Part shown: in pieces, positions 44,671-52,510 of the stretch
Numbering within the stretch: position 1 is the first letter of the stretch
Layout of the letters: each line of letters opens with the position of its first letter
Source: Planctomycetaceae bacterium
GTDB lineage: Bacteria; Planctomycetota; Planctomycetia; Pirellulales; Pirellulaceae
Direction of reading: 5' to 3'
Length of the DNA: 64,000 nucleotides
Assembly (NCBI GenBank): GCA_020638975.1
Contig: JACKHN010000021.1
Span: forward strand, 1-64,000
Notes under the pieces: model-generated
Database searches by the model: none
What the model was told of the DNA's origin: nothing
Seen by the model: only the letters and a program-made list of their open reading frames with translations
Position numbers and translations under genes: made by a program

Positions 44671-45051
44671 ATGTTCAAAGACGAAGGATACAAGTTAATG
44701 GGTGCCGCATTCGAGGTCTACAATGAACTTGGTTTCGGCATGGCTGAGGAAGTGTATCAGCAGAGTTTGGAGATCGAACTCAACCTACGGGGAATTCCAT
44801 TTCAGTCGAAACGAGAGCTCGCCGTCTTTTATAAAAGTCAGCCACTGGTGACAAAGTACAAACCTGATCTGTATGTTTTTGATGCGATCGTAGTTGAACT
44901 AAAAGCGACGAGCGAACTAATATCCGAGCACGAAGCTCAGCTGTTCAACTACATGCGAATCGCACGCGAACCCGTCGGCTATTTGATTAACTACGGGAAC
45001 AAGGGTGAACTTGAATGGAAACGGTTCATCCTGTCTGACCTGAAGACATAA
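44671..45051 (+). CDS. GxxExxY protein, PD-(D/E)xK nuclease-like
   Basis: A 126-residue protein of the GxxExxY family. The name-giving motif is GMAEEVYQQSLEIEL near residue 23, and the PD-(D/E)xK core reads YKPDLYVFDAIVVELKA (Asp, then Glu-Leu-Lys). Members are predicted nucleases; biochemical function is not established. It is on the opposite strand to both neighbours and is enclosed by two related palindromes (44558-44636 and 45069-45162), making a ~600-bp unit. An AAGGG lies upstream of the ATG. The gene looks less GC-rich than its neighbours by eye, consistent with mobility. Confidence 0.9.
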   Translation: MFKDEGYKLMGAAFEVYNELGFGMAEEVYQQSLEIELNLRGIPFQSKRELAVFYKSQPLVTKYKPDLYVFDAIVVELKATSELISEHEAQLFNYMRIAREPVGYLINYGNKGELEWKRFILSDLKT

Positions 45052-45068
45052 CGCTGGAGGACTTATCA

Positions 45069-45162
45069 GGAACACTAATCTGCGCTAATCGACGCTGATC
45101 GAGAACGACGAGGACAAGTGCTGGGGCTTCATTAGCGTAGATCAGTGCCGATTAGTGTTCCC
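45069..45162. repeat. Palindrome flanking the GxxExxY gene, right
   Basis: Two 32-bp arms (45069-45100 and 45131-45162) begin GGAACACTAATCTGCGCTAA and end CCGATTAGTGTTCC, with six mismatches and a 30-bp loop. Each arm contains repeated (G)ATTAGCG/GATCAGTG-like units of ~11 bp. The outer 21 bp match the left-hand element almost exactly. It starts 17 bp after the nuclease stop and ends 5 bp before the stop of the convergent oxidoreductase gene. Confidence 0.87.
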
Positions 45163-45167
45163 GAAAT

Positions 45168-46478
45168 TCAAACCTCCGTTACCTTCGGCAACACCCAAGG
45201 CTTGCGATACTCTTGCCGAGTCAAAAACGCATTCGCATCTTCGTCGTCTCCGAATGTGTAAGTTGCCGGATCAAACTTCACCGTCCGACCAACCCGCCAC
45301 GCCACGTTGCCGAGATGACAGAGCAAACTCGACGGGTGGCCAACCGTTTCTAAATCGGCGACAGGCTTTTCGCGTGACCGCATGCAGTCGATGAAGTTCT
45401 GCGCGTGTGCCGCGTCTTGATAGACATTGCTTTCTTCCTTCACAAGCTTGCCGCGATCATCGAACGCTCGCCAGCGACCGTTGCCAATCACGACATATCC
45501 GCCGTCTCCATGCACCGCCGCTCCCTCGGTTTCCTCATGTAACGGATAACGGTTCCAGACTCGCATCTCGTACGTCAGTAAGTAGCCCCCATAGTCGTAA
45601 GTGACCATCATCGTATCCGGCCACTCCTGTGCGTCGTCAAAGTAGTACTTGCCGCCATGAGCCGAAACGACCTTGGGAACGCTGGCGAGTTGCTTGCCTT
45701 CTGCGGTCACTGCCGTATCAAGCGCCCAGCGTGCAACATCCAAGCGATGCACGCCGTCGTTCCCCAGATCCCCCGTCCCATAATCAAAAAACCAACGCCA
45801 ATTGCCGTGGAACCGCCGTGGATTAAACGGTCGTTCAGGTGCTGGACCAAGCCACGTATCGTAATCAACTCCCTTCGGCGGTTCGCTGTCAGGCGGATTG
45901 CCGATGGAACCCTGCTTCGAGCTCTCCCAGGCCTTGGCAAAACGAACCTTGCCCAAGTTCCCTTCCGCGATGTACTTCATCGCGGAAGCTTGAATGATGC
46001 CGCTACGAGCCTGCGTGCCAAGTTGCACGACGCGCCGATGTTTCTTCATCGCCGCCACCATCGTTTGGCCTTCGAGAATGTTATGCCCATCGGGCTTTTC
46101 GACATAGACATCTTTGCCAGCTTGGCAGGCATGAATCGTAGGCAGCGCATGCCAGTGGTCCGGCGTTCCGGCAACAATCGCATCGACGCTGCTGTCGTCC
46201 AACGCCACCCGATAGTCTGCGATTCCGATCGGCTTGCGTCCGGTTTTGTCGGCGGTCTGCTGCACACGCGACCCCAGCACATTCTCGTCAAGGTCGCAGA
46301 TGTATTTCACATCGACATCGGGCAACGATGCGAACGTGCTCAGGAGCGAACCACCACGACCACGTACGCCCATCACGCACACGGTGACTCGGTCGATTGC
46401 CGATTTCGCTGGCAACAGGTTAACTCCCGATAGAATCGCTCCCGCTGCAGCACTCTGAATGAAAACTCTGCGTTCCAT
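45168..46478 (-). CDS. Gfo/Idh/MocA family oxidoreductase, Tat-type N-terminus
   Basis: The 436-residue protein starts MERRVFIQSAAAGAILSGV, a twin-arginine-like signal, then a Rossmann fold (VTVCVMGVRGRGGSLLSTF, DVKYICDLDE), the conserved CQAGKDVYVEKPDGHN with its catalytic Lys, and a GTGDLGNDGVHRLDVARWAL block holding the usual His. Such exported Gfo/Idh/MocA proteins are common in Planctomycetes and act on sugars or sugar derivatives, with tightly bound NAD(P) in studied cases. Specific substrate unknown. It follows the FG-GAP/hydrolase gene by 63 bp and is probably in one operon with it. Confidence 0.9.
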   Translation of the reverse strand: MERRVFIQSAAAGAILSGVNLLPAKSAIDRVTVCVMGVRGRGGSLLSTFASLPDVDVKYICDLDENVLGSRVQQTADKTGRKPIGIADYRVALDDSSVDAIVAGTPDHWHALPTIHACQAGKDVYVEKPDGHNILEGQTMVAAMKKHRRVVQLGTQARSGIIQASAMKYIAEGNLGKVRFAKAWESSKQGSIGNPPDSEPPKGVDYDTWLGPAPERPFNPRRFHGNWRWFFDYGTGDLGNDGVHRLDVARWALDTAVTAEGKQLASVPKVVSAHGGKYYFDDAQEWPDTMMVTYDYGGYLLTYEMRVWNRYPLHEETEGAAVHGDGGYVVIGNGRWRAFDDRGKLVKEESNVYQDAAHAQNFIDCMRSREKPVADLETVGHPSSLLCHLGNVAWRVGRTVKFDPATYTFGDDEDANAFLTRQEYRKPWVLPKVTEV

Positions 46479-46541
46479 ATTGAGGCATCCCTTCTCCTGG
46501 TGTGTTCTTCAAACTAGCGTTCGCCCAGATCTCTCGTTTGT

Positions 46542-48761
46542 TCACTTAAGTTCGCTCTTCAACCATGCGTACGCTTCCTGACGCACCGCATCGGGAAAGT
46601 CGTGTGCGCTGTCAGGGTACTTCGCGACAACATTCTCGCGTAAACTGACTAGATCGTACGCCTTTCCAACCTCTTCAACAACTTTCCGCACGCCCGTCAC
46701 GTCAAAATTGCTGTCATGCAGTGGGGCGTTGATGAAGATCGAGCGAGGGCAGATCGCGGCCAGGACTTCGTAGAAGTCGAACGGGACTTGATCGGGATCG
46801 TTTTCGTAGAGGTCGCGGATGCGCGGCATATAACGATCGCTGGTCCAACCGGCAAGCTTACCTTCGTAATAATGGTGGAAGGCGGTGAAGCCGCAACTCG
46901 TGACGACGGCTTTCAAGCGTTGGTCAAACGCCGCCGTGAATAACGAGTTGTGCCCGCCCAGCGAATGGCCGATACAGCCGATACGATCGGAGTCGACTTG
47001 GGGCAACGACACGAGCAAGTCGACCGCACGGATATTATTCCAGATGGCTTTCATCGAGCCACTGGCGTAGTGCTTGCCCTGCGTCTTGAAGTCATACGGG
47101 TAGTCGCCGAACGACGGATAGTCGGGAACGATGCACACGAAACCACGCTCGGCCAATTCGTGCGCGTAATGCAGCGTCGGCTTGCCACCCAGTCCCGCCG
47201 GTTCGCCCTTGCCGATGCCGGTCGTTTGATGCAGGCAGAGCATCGCTGCTGCCTTGCCTTTAAGATCGTGCGGGATCAATAGGAAAGCTGGCACGCGGTC
47301 GCCTGGTTCTGCGGTAAAGCTGATTCGTTTTCGTGTGTACTTGTCGCTTTCGATCTCTTCCAGCACTTCAACATCGAGGGGGACTCGACGAGAAGTTTCA
47401 GGCAACTCGCCCATCGCGGCTTGCATCCCTTGCAGGATGTGTTGCCGACGAACGCACAAATCGGCAAGTGTCTTGACGGGCAGATGTTCCCCTGACACGT
47501 CCTTATACATCATCACTTGCTGATGATTCTCGTAGGGTGGGCTCTGACCACCATCCTTCGCATGAGCTTGTTCACGATTCGAGTTGGTGGGCTCAGCCCA
47601 CCCCACACTCAGGTTCTCACACAAATACACGCCGCATTTATCGGAAGTGATCACATCGAGGTCACCGTCAGAGTCGAGGTCGATGATCTTCAAGTCGAGT
47701 CCCGTGCCAACTCGTTCGCCAACCGAAATTGGATGTCGTGTCCAGCTTCGCGTTTCCGTGCTGAACTCGTACCAGTAGAAAACGAGCGGGTCATAAGCGC
47801 CTGGGTCTTTGCCATCATGTCCTAAGTAGCGCTTCCCCGTGACGAGATCTTCATTCCCGTCGCCGTTCATATCGGCCCAATACGCCGAGTGACCTTGCGA
47901 CCATTCGCTGTCGATGGCATGCCGCAACCACTGACGTTCGCCATCTTTGTGAAGCTGTTCGAGCCAGTACACGCCAAACTTGTGCCCGCGTCCCCAAACG
48001 AGATCATTGTCGCCATCGCGATCAACATCCACGACCAGCATCGGAATGCTGCAATCGCTGTCGAGTGAGAACTCGCGATGAAATACCCATCGCCCCTCGC
48101 GACGATCTTCGGGAGCCTCCAGCCAGCCGCGAGCCCCAACGATGTCACCACGTCCGTCGCCGTTCACGTCTCCAAATCCGACACCGTGGCCAGCGGCTTC
48201 ACTAGGCAGATCGTGTCGCACCCATTTCGGCATCGCACCCACCTCGGTCGATGGCAACAGTTCCCACCATGCAGCAAAGTCCTTCCCGTTCGGCAAGACG
48301 TCGTCCCGTCCGTCGCCATCGACGTCAACCAAGATCGCCGTCTCCATGGGACCGGGTGTGTCGACGACGTGCTTCTTCCACGGCGTTGCTTCTGCTCCCG
48401 CGTTCTCGACCCAATAGATCGACTCGCTACGATAATTGGCACTGACGTAGTCGACACGACCATCGCCATTCACATCCATTGGCAAGTGCGAATAGTCATC
48501 AAACCGCCCGCGAATCACTTGGACATCGCGGAGGAAGTGTTTCTTCCAACTCGGTGCTTCGTACCAGAAACCACCGCTGACAATGTCCAGCTTGCCGTCG
48601 TCATTCACATCAATAGCCGCACACGCAGCGAATTCGGACGTCGCGTCGATCGTGTGCGTTCGAAAGCGAGGCGGTTCGCTTGCGTCGCCGCTGACCACTG
48701 CAACACACAATGGGACGCTGAAGCTAACAAGGAACAGACATCTACGAGTTGCAGTCAACAT
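46542..48761 (-). CDS. FG-GAP/VCBS repeat protein fused to an alpha/beta hydrolase
   Basis: Residues ~1-22 are a signal peptide. Residues ~40-380 carry seven Ca-binding FG-GAP-like loops such as DVNDDGKLD, DVNGDGRVD, DVDGDGRDD, DMNGDGNED and DLDSDGDLD, forming a beta-propeller. Residues ~415-739 are a dienelactone-hydrolase-like domain: nucleophile elbow GHSLGGH, an Asp in APLHDSNFD or nearby and a catalytic His in DSAHDFPDAV. The two are joined by ~30 residues (WAEPTNSNREQAHAKDGGQS and what follows) encoded by a palindromic element at 47532-47606. The fusion could therefore have been created or tolerated by that insertion. Substrate unknown. Confidence 0.85.
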   Translation of the reverse strand: MLTATRRCLFLVSFSVPLCVAVVSGDASEPPRFRTHTIDATSEFAACAAIDVNDDGKLDIVSGGFWYEAPSWKKHFLRDVQVIRGRFDDYSHLPMDVNGDGRVDYVSANYRSESIYWVENAGAEATPWKKHVVDTPGPMETAILVDVDGDGRDDVLPNGKDFAAWWELLPSTEVGAMPKWVRHDLPSEAAGHGVGFGDVNGDGRGDIVGARGWLEAPEDRREGRWVFHREFSLDSDCSIPMLVVDVDRDGDNDLVWGRGHKFGVYWLEQLHKDGERQWLRHAIDSEWSQGHSAYWADMNGDGNEDLVTGKRYLGHDGKDPGAYDPLVFYWYEFSTETRSWTRHPISVGERVGTGLDLKIIDLDSDGDLDVITSDKCGVYLCENLSVGWAEPTNSNREQAHAKDGGQSPPYENHQQVMMYKDVSGEHLPVKTLADLCVRRQHILQGMQAAMGELPETSRRVPLDVEVLEEIESDKYTRKRISFTAEPGDRVPAFLLIPHDLKGKAAAMLCLHQTTGIGKGEPAGLGGKPTLHYAHELAERGFVCIVPDYPSFGDYPYDFKTQGKHYASGSMKAIWNNIRAVDLLVSLPQVDSDRIGCIGHSLGGHNSLFTAAFDQRLKAVVTSCGFTAFHHYYEGKLAGWTSDRYMPRIRDLYENDPDQVPFDFYEVLAAICPRSIFINAPLHDSNFDVTGVRKVVEEVGKAYDLVSLRENVVAKYPDSAHDFPDAVRQEAYAWLKSELK
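47532..47606. repeat. Palindromic element family G inside a coding region
   Basis: GTAGGGTGGGCTCTGACCACC and GGTGGGCTCAGCCCACCCCAC are imperfect arms ~75 bp apart end to end. The reading frame of the surrounding gene stays open through the element and gives a hydrophilic linker between the propeller and hydrolase domains. Its start resembles the outer ends of families E and F (GTAGGGTGGG, GTAGTGGACTG), suggesting a superfamily. Confidence 0.82.
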
Positions 48762-48847
48762 ATAGCCTCGCTTCTCAATGACATGGATCGATGTTCGGCA
48801 CCGTGGCGATTCGCTAATATAACCTGGATTAGTTCCACGAGGTGATC

Positions 48848-49576
48848 ATGTCGATCGAGTTTGGCTGTTGTGAGTGCGGCAAACTGCTGCGAGTTCCGGA
48901 GACGTCTGCGGGCAAGAAGGCTCGCTGCCCAGCCTGCGGCGCGATTCAGGAAGTCGCCAGTCCGGTAACGCCAACGAGTCCGCAACCAGATGCAGCGTCG
49001 GATCACGACCTCGTCTCGGCCGTTAGTCCGGCACCGCAGACACCGCCTCCAGACTCTCCCTTCGCCGCGTCTGCCTCTTCCAGCAACCCGTTCGCCGACC
49101 AGACTTCCACGAAATCCGACAACCCCTTCGCGGCTGGCTCGACGAATCCCTATGCGACGCCAGCCAGCGGTACGGGGACAGTTAGTCAAGGTCTTTTCGG
49201 TCCGGGCAGCAGAGTTTGGGCTCGCACGAGTGTGGAAGGACCGGCGAATTCGCTGGCAGCGGTGGGGGGAGTGGTCATCATATTCAGTGGGCTTGGCTTT
49301 GCCATCAACCTCTTTGAATTCATCGAAAGTGGCAGCCCAGAGGTAATGATCTACTCAATTGTGGGCACTTTGGTGCTGATGATTCCCTACGGGATCGTGA
49401 TCTTCGGTGCCACGCGCATGAAGCAGCTCAAGAATTATCCCCTTGCAATCGCTGCGTCGATTTTGGCGATGCTGCCATGTAGCGCTTGCTGCATTCTGGG
49501 GTTGCCGGTTGGCATCTGGTCGTTGGTCGTTCTCTGCAATCGCGACATCCGCGAGGCATTTCGACAGTCCGCCTAG
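48848..49576 (+). CDS. Zinc-ribbon membrane protein, function unknown
   Basis: The N-terminal zinc ribbon has CCECGKLLRVPETSAGKKAR followed by CPACG. A ~90-residue Pro/Ser/Thr-rich linker with repeated NPFA/NPYA tetrapeptides follows, then about three membrane helices (residues ~135-165, 172-200, 210-235). The ATG at 48848 lies just after GAGGTGAT and is preferred over the GTG two codons earlier. Such ribbon-linker-membrane proteins are frequent in Planctomycetes. No catalytic motif is visible. It ends 40 bp before mnmG. Confidence 0.75.
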   Translation: MSIEFGCCECGKLLRVPETSAGKKARCPACGAIQEVASPVTPTSPQPDAASDHDLVSAVSPAPQTPPPDSPFAASASSSNPFADQTSTKSDNPFAAGSTNPYATPASGTGTVSQGLFGPGSRVWARTSVEGPANSLAAVGGVVIIFSGLGFAINLFEFIESGSPEVMIYSIVGTLVLMIPYGIVIFGATRMKQLKNYPLAIAASILAMLPCSACCILGLPVGIWSLVVLCNRDIREAFRQSA

Positions 49577-49616
49577 CCGCTTTACAGTTCGGCGGGCTCG
49601 CACGTACGATGCAGGC

Positions 49617-51440
49617 ATGAATCCTAGCGAATACGAATATGATGTGTTGGTGATCGGTGCCGGTCACGCGGGCACCGAGGCGGCGCTGGCTGCGGCACGG
49701 ATGGGGGCGAAGGTTGCGCTACTGACCACGAACCTCGATACCGTTGGCCAGATGAGCTGCAATCCGGCGATCGGCGGTATCGCCAAGGGCCAGATTGTCC
49801 GCGAGATCGATGCCCTGGGGGGCGCGATGGGAAAGGCGATCGACGCGACGGGCATTCAGTTCCGTTTGCTGAACCGGCGCAAAGGGCCGGCCATGCATAG
49901 CCCGCGGGCTCAGGCCGACAAGAAGCTCTATCAGCAAGAGATTAAACGCATCGTCGAGGACCAGCCGGAACTCGACCTTCGCCAGGAGATTGTCGAAGAG
50001 ATTCTTACGGAAAGCGTCGGCGAGCGAACTCGAGTTGTCGGCGTGCAGGTCAAAGGCGACGCGAAGTACAACGCTCCGACCGTCATTCTTACCACCGGGA
50101 CGTTTCTGCAAGCTCTGATGCACACCGGCGAGGCGAAGACAGCCGGCGGCAGGGCAGGGGAGGGGACCACGGCTGGCATCAGCGGCGCGTTGAAGCGATT
50201 GGGCTTCCGACTCGAACGATTCAAGACAGGAACGCCGCCACGGTTGAATGGTCGAACGATCGACTACGCGCGCACGGAGCTTCAACCGGGAGACGACGTT
50301 CCGCAGCCGTTTTCCTATATGAATGACTCACTCAACGTCGAGCAACTTCCTTGTTGGATCACTTACACCAACGAGAAGGTTCACGAGCTAATCCGCAACA
50401 ATTTGGCTCGCGCTCCGATGTACAGCGGCCAAATCCAATCGAGCGGCCCGCGTTACTGCCCGTCGATCGAAGACAAAGTCGTGCGTTTCGCTGACAAAGA
50501 GCAACATCAACTGTTCCTGGAACCTGAGGGCCGCAATACGCACGAAGTCTATGTCAATGGCGTTTCAACCAGCCTGCCGCGTGACGTGCAAGACGCCATC
50601 TTCAAGCTGATTCCGGGGCTGGAAAACGCTCAAATCATGCGATACGGCTATGCGGTTGAATACGACTTCAGTCCGCCCGATCAACTCTGGCCATCGCTCG
50701 AAACTAAGAACGTACGCGGACTGTACTTCGCGGGTCAGATCAACGGAACGACCGGCTACGAAGAGGCTGGAGCGCAGGGGCTGATCGCGGGAGCCAACGC
50801 TGCGCGACAGGTCGCTGGTCACGAGCCAATTATTCTGAACCGCGATCAGGCTTATATCGGCGTGTTGGTCGACGACCTCGTCACATGTGGCGTGGATGAA
50901 CCGTACCGCATGTTCACGAGCCGCGCTGAGTATCGCTTGTTGCTTCGCCAGGACAATGCCGACCGGCGGCTGACACAGTTGGGATATGAAGTCGGTTTAG
51001 TCGGCAATGACCGCTGGCAACGACTGCAAAAGAAGGAGGCCGAAATCTTGTACGCGCGAGAACTACTAGAGTCGAACCGGACGGAAGGCGTCACGCTGAC
51101 CAAGTACCTGCGCCGGCCTGAGGTGACGTGGGAGACGCTGTGCGGCGTGTTGCCGGAACTCCGATCGATCTCTGCCGATGCAACAGAACAAGTTCTTTAC
51201 GACGTTAAGTACTCAGGCTACGTGGCTCGCCAGGAGCAACAAGTTGAACGGCAGAAGCGACTCACTAACAAACGCATTCCCGAGACTTTCGATTTCGCCG
51301 CGATCACACAACTGCGTATGGAAGCGAAAGAAAAACTGACGCGAGTGCGACCCATCAGTCTTGCTCAAGCGAGTCGCATCAGCGGAATCACTCCAGCCGA
51401 CGTAGCGCTCCTACTCGCCCACCTCGAAGGCAAGCGATAG
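49617..51440 (+). CDS. mnmG: tRNA uridine-5-carboxymethylaminomethyl modification enzyme MnmG
   Basis: The FAD enzyme that, with MnmE, modifies U34 of certain tRNAs. The ATG at 49617 gives 607 residues starting YDVLVIGAGHAGTEAALAAA, the FAD-binding loop. Downstream blocks SCNPAIGGIAKGQIVREIDA, GTFLQALMHTGEAKTAGGRA and GQINGTTGYEEAGAQGLIAG are all diagnostic, as is the C-terminal FTSRAEYRLLLRQDNADRRL. A longer in-frame start would overlap the preceding gene. mnmE is not in the window. No operon partner is evident downstream. Confidence 0.96.
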   Translation: MNPSEYEYDVLVIGAGHAGTEAALAAARMGAKVALLTTNLDTVGQMSCNPAIGGIAKGQIVREIDALGGAMGKAIDATGIQFRLLNRRKGPAMHSPRAQADKKLYQQEIKRIVEDQPELDLRQEIVEEILTESVGERTRVVGVQVKGDAKYNAPTVILTTGTFLQALMHTGEAKTAGGRAGEGTTAGISGALKRLGFRLERFKTGTPPRLNGRTIDYARTELQPGDDVPQPFSYMNDSLNVEQLPCWITYTNEKVHELIRNNLARAPMYSGQIQSSGPRYCPSIEDKVVRFADKEQHQLFLEPEGRNTHEVYVNGVSTSLPRDVQDAIFKLIPGLENAQIMRYGYAVEYDFSPPDQLWPSLETKNVRGLYFAGQINGTTGYEEAGAQGLIAGANAARQVAGHEPIILNRDQAYIGVLVDDLVTCGVDEPYRMFTSRAEYRLLLRQDNADRRLTQLGYEVGLVGNDRWQRLQKKEAEILYARELLESNRTEGVTLTKYLRRPEVTWETLCGVLPELRSISADATEQVLYDVKYSGYVARQEQQVERQKRLTNKRIPETFDFAAITQLRMEAKEKLTRVRPISLAQASRISGITPADVALLLAHLEGKR

Positions 51441-51574
51441 TCGATTGTGTCTGGAACTACGCTGCATATCCGTCGGTAAACTCAGCGTATTCTTCCAGGG
51501 CGCAATCCTAGGCGATTCCGCGACTTCCATCTCAAGTCGCTTACAGTAAACAGCTTACGTCGCTAAGATCAATC

Positions 51575-51602
51575 TTGACTGGCTTCGCAGGCTCGCTATA
51601 AT
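51575..51602 (+). promoter_or_regulatory. Sigma-70-type promoter for the two-component operon
   Basis: TTGACT (51575-51580) and TATAAT (51597-51602) are separated by 16 bp. The -10 is a perfect consensus and the -35 differs at the last base. It points toward the HTH-receiver gene, with a leader of ~215 nt. Confidence 0.75.
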
Positions 51603-51824
51603 TCGGGCGTCTGTCAAACTCGGTAAGCTCGGAAAGAACAGTTAGTGCTTACTAGATGGAGCGAAGCAGAAAGGTGTGCCGTTTACGCACGCCACGAGGT
51701 CTTGTTGAACGAGGGAGCTAAGGACTAGCAACGACGTGGCGATCCACGGAAGTTCAGGGAACATGGCAAGACGCCGCTATCCCGACCGCTAGTTCTACCA
51801 TCGATAGGAGGGATGGTAGCAGAC
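51603..51824 (+). other. Long 5' leader of the two-component operon
   Basis: About 215 nt between the promoter and the start codon. It contains a small hairpin GGTGTGC / GCACGCC around CGTTTAC. I do not recognise a known riboswitch or small RNA. An AGGAGG lies immediately before an in-frame ATG at 51813. Confidence 0.4.
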
Positions 51825-52412
51825 ATGAGTACCAAAACAGTTTTCACCACAGGTGAAGCAGCACGGATCTGCAAAGTCAGTCAGCAAACGATCATTCGCT
51901 GCTTCGACAACGGTTCCCTCAAGGGGTTCCGCGTTCCCGGCAGTCGGTTTCGGCGCATTCCGCGAGACCAACTGTTTCAATTCATGAAGGACAACGGTAT
52001 TCCCACCGATGCCCTGGAAAGCGGCAAACGCAAGGTGCTGATCGTCGATGACGACGAGGATCTTGTGGAATTGCTGGTCGACGTGTTTGCCCGTGACGGT
52101 CGCTTCGAGATTCGCACGGCAAACAACGGTTTCGACGCCGGCATGTTCGTCAAGGAGTTCCGACCCGATTTGGTGGTGCTCGACGTGATGCTGCCGGATA
52201 TCAACGGCAAGGAAGTTTGCCAGCGAGTTCGTCAGGACGACACGCTCGAAGCCGTCAAGATTATCTGCATCTCAGGTATGGTCGAGCAGGACAAGGTTGC
52301 TGATTTGAAGGCCGCCGGAGCCAACGACTTTATTCAGAAGCCGTTTACGGTTGACAAGCTTCTGGATCGTTCCTGCGATCTGCTGGATATCGAACGAGTT
52401 GTCGGTAGCTAA
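51825..52412 (+). CDS. HTH-receiver protein (excisionase-type HTH followed by a response-regulator domain)
   Basis: Residues ~8-55 form a MerR/excisionase-like helix-turn-helix (FTTGEAARICKVSQQTIIR, then GFRVPGSRFRRIPRDQL). Residues ~70-190 form a receiver domain with VLIVDDDEDLVELL, phospho-acceptor Asp in DLVVLDVMLPD and the conserved Lys in DFIQKPF. The usual response-regulator order is receiver first and DNA-binding last; here it is reversed. A soluble histidine kinase follows, so the pair is probably cognate. The start could instead be the ATG at 51813, four codons earlier, which sits directly on an AGGAGG. Confidence 0.88.
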   Translation: MSTKTVFTTGEAARICKVSQQTIIRCFDNGSLKGFRVPGSRFRRIPRDQLFQFMKDNGIPTDALESGKRKVLIVDDDEDLVELLVDVFARDGRFEIRTANNGFDAGMFVKEFRPDLVVLDVMLPDINGKEVCQRVRQDDTLEAVKIICISGMVEQDKVADLKAAGANDFIQKPFTVDKLLDRSCDLLDIERVVGS

Positions 52413-52437
52413 CTCCGATTGCATTGCAAGTACATGC

Positions 52438-52491
52438 TGTAGAGCAAGCTGTTTGCTCGATGCTTCGCATCGGCAAGTGGTTTGCTCTACA
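52438..52491. repeat. Palindromic element family H, before the histidine kinase gene
   Basis: TGTAGAGCAAGCTGTTTGC and GCAAGTGGTTTGCTCTACA are outer arms, with an inner CGATGC-TTCG-CATCG hairpin. It lies in the 98-bp gap between the HTH-receiver and kinase genes, so a long stem-loop would form in the shared transcript. Confidence 0.82.
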
Positions 52492-52510
52492 CGCATTTTG
52501 GGACGAGTTG

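Noticed and set aside
44558..45162. GxxExxY locus as a CRISPR-like or toxin-antitoxin system
   Set aside because: Only two repeats, both palindromic with different loops, and a single gene without a partner; does not fit either system.
45657..46433. 258-codon plus-strand reading frame
   Set aside because: Antisense to the Gfo/Idh/MocA oxidoreductase; Arg/His-rich product typical of a shadow frame.
48078..48845. 255-codon plus-strand reading frame
   Set aside because: Antisense to the FG-GAP/hydrolase gene with its Ca-binding loops; no domain in the antisense frame.
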